NCBI RefSeq assembly: GCF_030219325.1
Contig: NZ_CP126625.1
Coordinates: 2,158,857 to 2,222,856 of the forward strand
Origin: Geothrix sp.
Lineage (GTDB): Bacteria > Acidobacteriota > Holophagae > Holophagales > Holophagaceae
Direction: 5' to 3'
Length of the DNA stretch: 64,000 nt
The position numbers were made by a program, and so were the translations under genes. The stretch's first letter is position 1, and each line of letters begins with the position of its first letter. The notes beneath the pieces were generated by a model, which worked only from the letters and a program-made list of their open reading frames with translations, ran no database searches and was not told where the DNA came from. Below are positions 62,145-64,000 of this stretch, in pieces.

Positions 62145-63268
62145 ATAAACTACGAGTCCTCACAGTGGTTGGAACACGGCCGGAGATCATACGGCTCTCG
62201 CGGGTGATCGCGCGGCTGGAGCAGGATTTCGAGCACCGGCTCGCCCACACGGGCCAGAACTATGACTTCGAGTTGAACCAGGTCTTCTTCGAGGACCTGG
62301 AGCTGCGCAAGCCTGACTACTTCCTGGACGCCGTGGCCGGCTCCCTGGCGGAGACCATCGGGAACATCATCACCCGCATCGATCAGGTGCTCGCCGAATT
62401 CAAGCCCGACGCGCTGCTGGTACTCGGAGACACCAACAGCTGCCTGGCAGTCATCGCCGCCAAGCGACGCAAGATCCCCATCTTCCACATGGAGGCCGGC
62501 AACCGGTGCTTCGACCAGCGGGTGCCCGAGGAGACCAACCGGAAGATCGTGGACCACACCAGCGACATCAACCTCCCCTACAGCCGGCTGGCCCGCGAGA
62601 ACCTGCTGAGGGAAGGCCTCCCCACGGACCGGATCATCCAGACCGGCAGCCCCATGTACGAGGTGCTCCACCACGCCATGCCCCGCATCGAGGCCTCCAC
62701 CGTGCTGTCCCGCCTGGGCCTCGTGCCCGGGGAGTACTACGTGGTGAGCTGCCACCGGGAGGAGAACGTGGACGCCGAGTCCAACCTCCGCCTCCTGGTG
62801 GGCACCCTGAACCAGCTCGCCGCCAGCCGAGGCCGGCGGATCATCGTCTCCACCCATCCCCGCACCCGGGCGCGGCTGGACGCACTCGGGCTCACCCTCG
62901 ACCCGCTTGTGGAGCTCCTGAAGCCCCTCGGCTTCCTGGACTACATCAAGCTCCAGACCTCCGCCGCCGCCGTGCTGTCGGACAGCGGCACCATCACCGA
63001 GGAGTCCTCCATCCTCGACTTCCCGGCCCTGAACATCCGCGAGGCCCACGAGCGCCCCGAGGGCATGGAGGAGGGGGCGGTGATGATGACCGGGCTGGGC
63101 TGGGAGCGGGTCGAGCAGGGGCTGGCCATGCTGGAAGGCGGGACCCCTGAGGGGCGCCGGACCTGCATCGTCCGGGACTACGTGGCCCCGAACGTGAGCC
63201 AGACCGTCTCCAGGTTGATCCTGAGCTACACCGACTTCGTCAACCGCGTCGTATGGCGCCGCCCCTGA
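62141..63268 (+). CDS. fnlC: UDP-N-acetyl-L-fucosamine-forming 2-epimerase (FnlC/WbjD/CapG-type)
   Basis: A 375-residue non-hydrolysing 2-epimerase: VLTVVGTRPEIIRLSRVIAR, AHTGQNYDFELN, LLVLGDTNSCLAVIAAK, HMEAGNRCFDQRVPEETNRK (catalytic region) and SDSGTITEESSILDFPALN. The RCFDQRVPEETNRK form is that of WbjD/FnlC rather than WecB. It yields UDP-L-FucNAc from the talose epimer. The ATG overlaps the fnlB stop by 4 bases (ATGA). Confidence 0.91.
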   Translation: MNKLRVLTVVGTRPEIIRLSRVIARLEQDFEHRLAHTGQNYDFELNQVFFEDLELRKPDYFLDAVAGSLAETIGNIITRIDQVLAEFKPDALLVLGDTNSCLAVIAAKRRKIPIFHMEAGNRCFDQRVPEETNRKIVDHTSDINLPYSRLARENLLREGLPTDRIIQTGSPMYEVLHHAMPRIEASTVLSRLGLVPGEYYVVSCHREENVDAESNLRLLVGTLNQLAASRGRRIIVSTHPRTRARLDALGLTLDPLVELLKPLGFLDYIKLQTSAAAVLSDSGTITEESSILDFPALNIREAHERPEGMEEGAVMMTGLGWERVEQGLAMLEGGTPEGRRTCIVRDYVAPNVSQTVSRLILSYTDFVNRVVWRRP

Positions 63269-63380
63269 GCCGGTACCGCCCATTGAAAGGCCCCATCCAC
63301 CACCGTCCCGCGAACCACCAGCGCCACCGGCCCAGGCGGGCCCGGCCCACGAAGGCGAACCAAGATCGATGAGGTCAACC

Positions 63381-64000
63381 ATGGCGCTCCTTGCCGACCT
63401 TTCCAAGAAGAAGCTCCTGATATCCGGTGGCACCGGCTCCTTCGGCAATGCAGTCCTCCGCAGGTACCTGTGCTCCGACATCGGGGAGATCCGCATCTTC
63501 AGCCGCGACGAGAAGAAGCAGGACGACATGCGGCACGAGTACCGCGATGGCCGAATCAAGTACTACATCGGGGACGTGCGGAATCCACGCAGCATCGCCT
63601 CCGCCCTGCGGGGCGTGGACTACGTGTTCCATGCCGCCGCCCTGAAACAGGTCCCCTCCTGCGAGTTCTATCCGGTGGAGTCCGTGCTCACCAACGTGCT
63701 GGGCACCCACAACATGCTGACCGCCTGCATCCAGGAGGGCGTGCGGAAGGTGGTCTGCCTCAGCACCGACAAGGCGGTCTACCCCATCAACGCCATGGGC
63801 ATCTCCAAGGCACTCATGGAGAAGGTGGTCGTTTCCGAATCCCGCAACCTGGACGAGGCCAGGACCACGATCGTCGTCACGCGCTACGGCAACGTCATGG
63901 CCTCCCGCGGGTCGGTGATTCCCCTCTTCCTGGACCAGATCCGGACCGGCAAGCCCATCACGGTCACGGACCCGGCCATGACCCGCTTCCTGATGCACCT
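63381..64000 (+). CDS. fnlA: UDP-GlcNAc inverting 4,6-dehydratase (FnlA/WbjB/CapE-type), truncated by window end
   Basis: The frame runs off the window after about 206 codons. KLLISGGTGSFGNAVLRRYL is the NAD site. EIRIFSRDEKKQDDMRHEY, DVRNPRSIASALRGVDYVFH and STDKAVYPINAMGISKALME (with the Met-containing M-x3-K active-site motif of CapE/FlaA1) match the inverting 4,6-dehydratases. It makes the 2-acetamido-2,6-dideoxy-4-keto intermediate used by fnlB and fnlC upstream. ATG 63381 has GAGG in front; ATG 63369 is also in frame. Confidence 0.92.
   Translation, partial: MALLADLSKKKLLISGGTGSFGNAVLRRYLCSDIGEIRIFSRDEKKQDDMRHEYRDGRIKYYIGDVRNPRSIASALRGVDYVFHAAALKQVPSCEFYPVESVLTNVLGTHNMLTACIQEGVRKVVCLSTDKAVYPINAMGISKALMEKVVVSESRNLDEARTTIVVTRYGNVMASRGSVIPLFLDQIRTGKPITVTDPAMTRFLMH

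Overview
The window is GC-rich bacterial chromosome broken by a 17-kb, visibly AT-richer accessory block. Gene content and style (GC-biased codons, compact operons, Wza/Wzb/Wzc capsule machinery, DUF465, GxxExxY protein, HutI/GuaB/PyrC) would fit a Gram-negative such as an Acidobacteriota of the Holophaga/Geothrix type. No rRNA or marker gene is present, so that placement is only a guess.

Region 1 (1-6080) is ordinary housekeeping sequence: the end of hutI, an outer-membrane-like protein, a DUF465 protein, an OppD/DppD-type ATPase, guaB, a GxxExxY protein bracketed by near-identical inverted repeats, and pyrC.

Region 2 (about 6130-23442) is an integron gene-cassette array. Twenty-eight small units, all on the plus strand, are each followed by an attC site or its remnant. 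Twenty sites are full length, nearly all exactly 124 bp, running from an RYYYAAC box to a GTTRRRY box with palindromic inner arms. An attI-like segment with repeated AGTTCGCCTAT motifs precedes the first cassette. No integrase gene is visible: pyrC lies directly upstream and envelope or ordinary genes lie downstream. Cassettes near the left end have intact attC sites, while those to the right have truncated, internally deleted or mutated sites, as expected if insertion happened at the left and decay at the right. Most products are small unknown exported, lipoprotein or membrane proteins. Recognisable ones are a low-molecular-weight phosphatase-like protein, a CPBP protease, a RraB-like protein, DUF2314, VOC, DinB, DUF1648, a DHFR/RibD-like reductase, SRPBCC and DUF1398.

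Region 3 (23553-32572) holds ordinary small genes: a coiled-coil membrane protein, methyltransferases, a HExxH protein, a four-repeat GHP protein, VOC and DHFR-like proteins, a TPR protein, a zinc alcohol dehydrogenase, a GNAT enzyme and a thioredoxin-like protein.

Region 4 (about 32.6 kb to the window end) is a large Wzx/Wzy-type exopolysaccharide or O-antigen locus. It contains a membrane-bound FlaA1/WbpM-type dehydratase, a DegT aminotransferase, an initiating phosphoglycosyl transferase, two glycosyltransferases, Wza, Wzb and Wzc, and a UDP-diacetamido-uronic-acid set (WbpB-, WbpD- and WbpE-like). It also has a polymerase/ligase-like protein, a flippase, an asparagine-synthase-like amidotransferase, and the UDP-N-acetyl-L-fucosamine genes fnlB, fnlC and fnlA (the last cut by the window edge). 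Embedded in it is an unusual module: two divergent paralogous FemAB-like/GNAT fusion acyltransferases flanking a proline-dehydrogenase-like protein and a carbamoyltransferase. This may be an undescribed glycan-decorating system.
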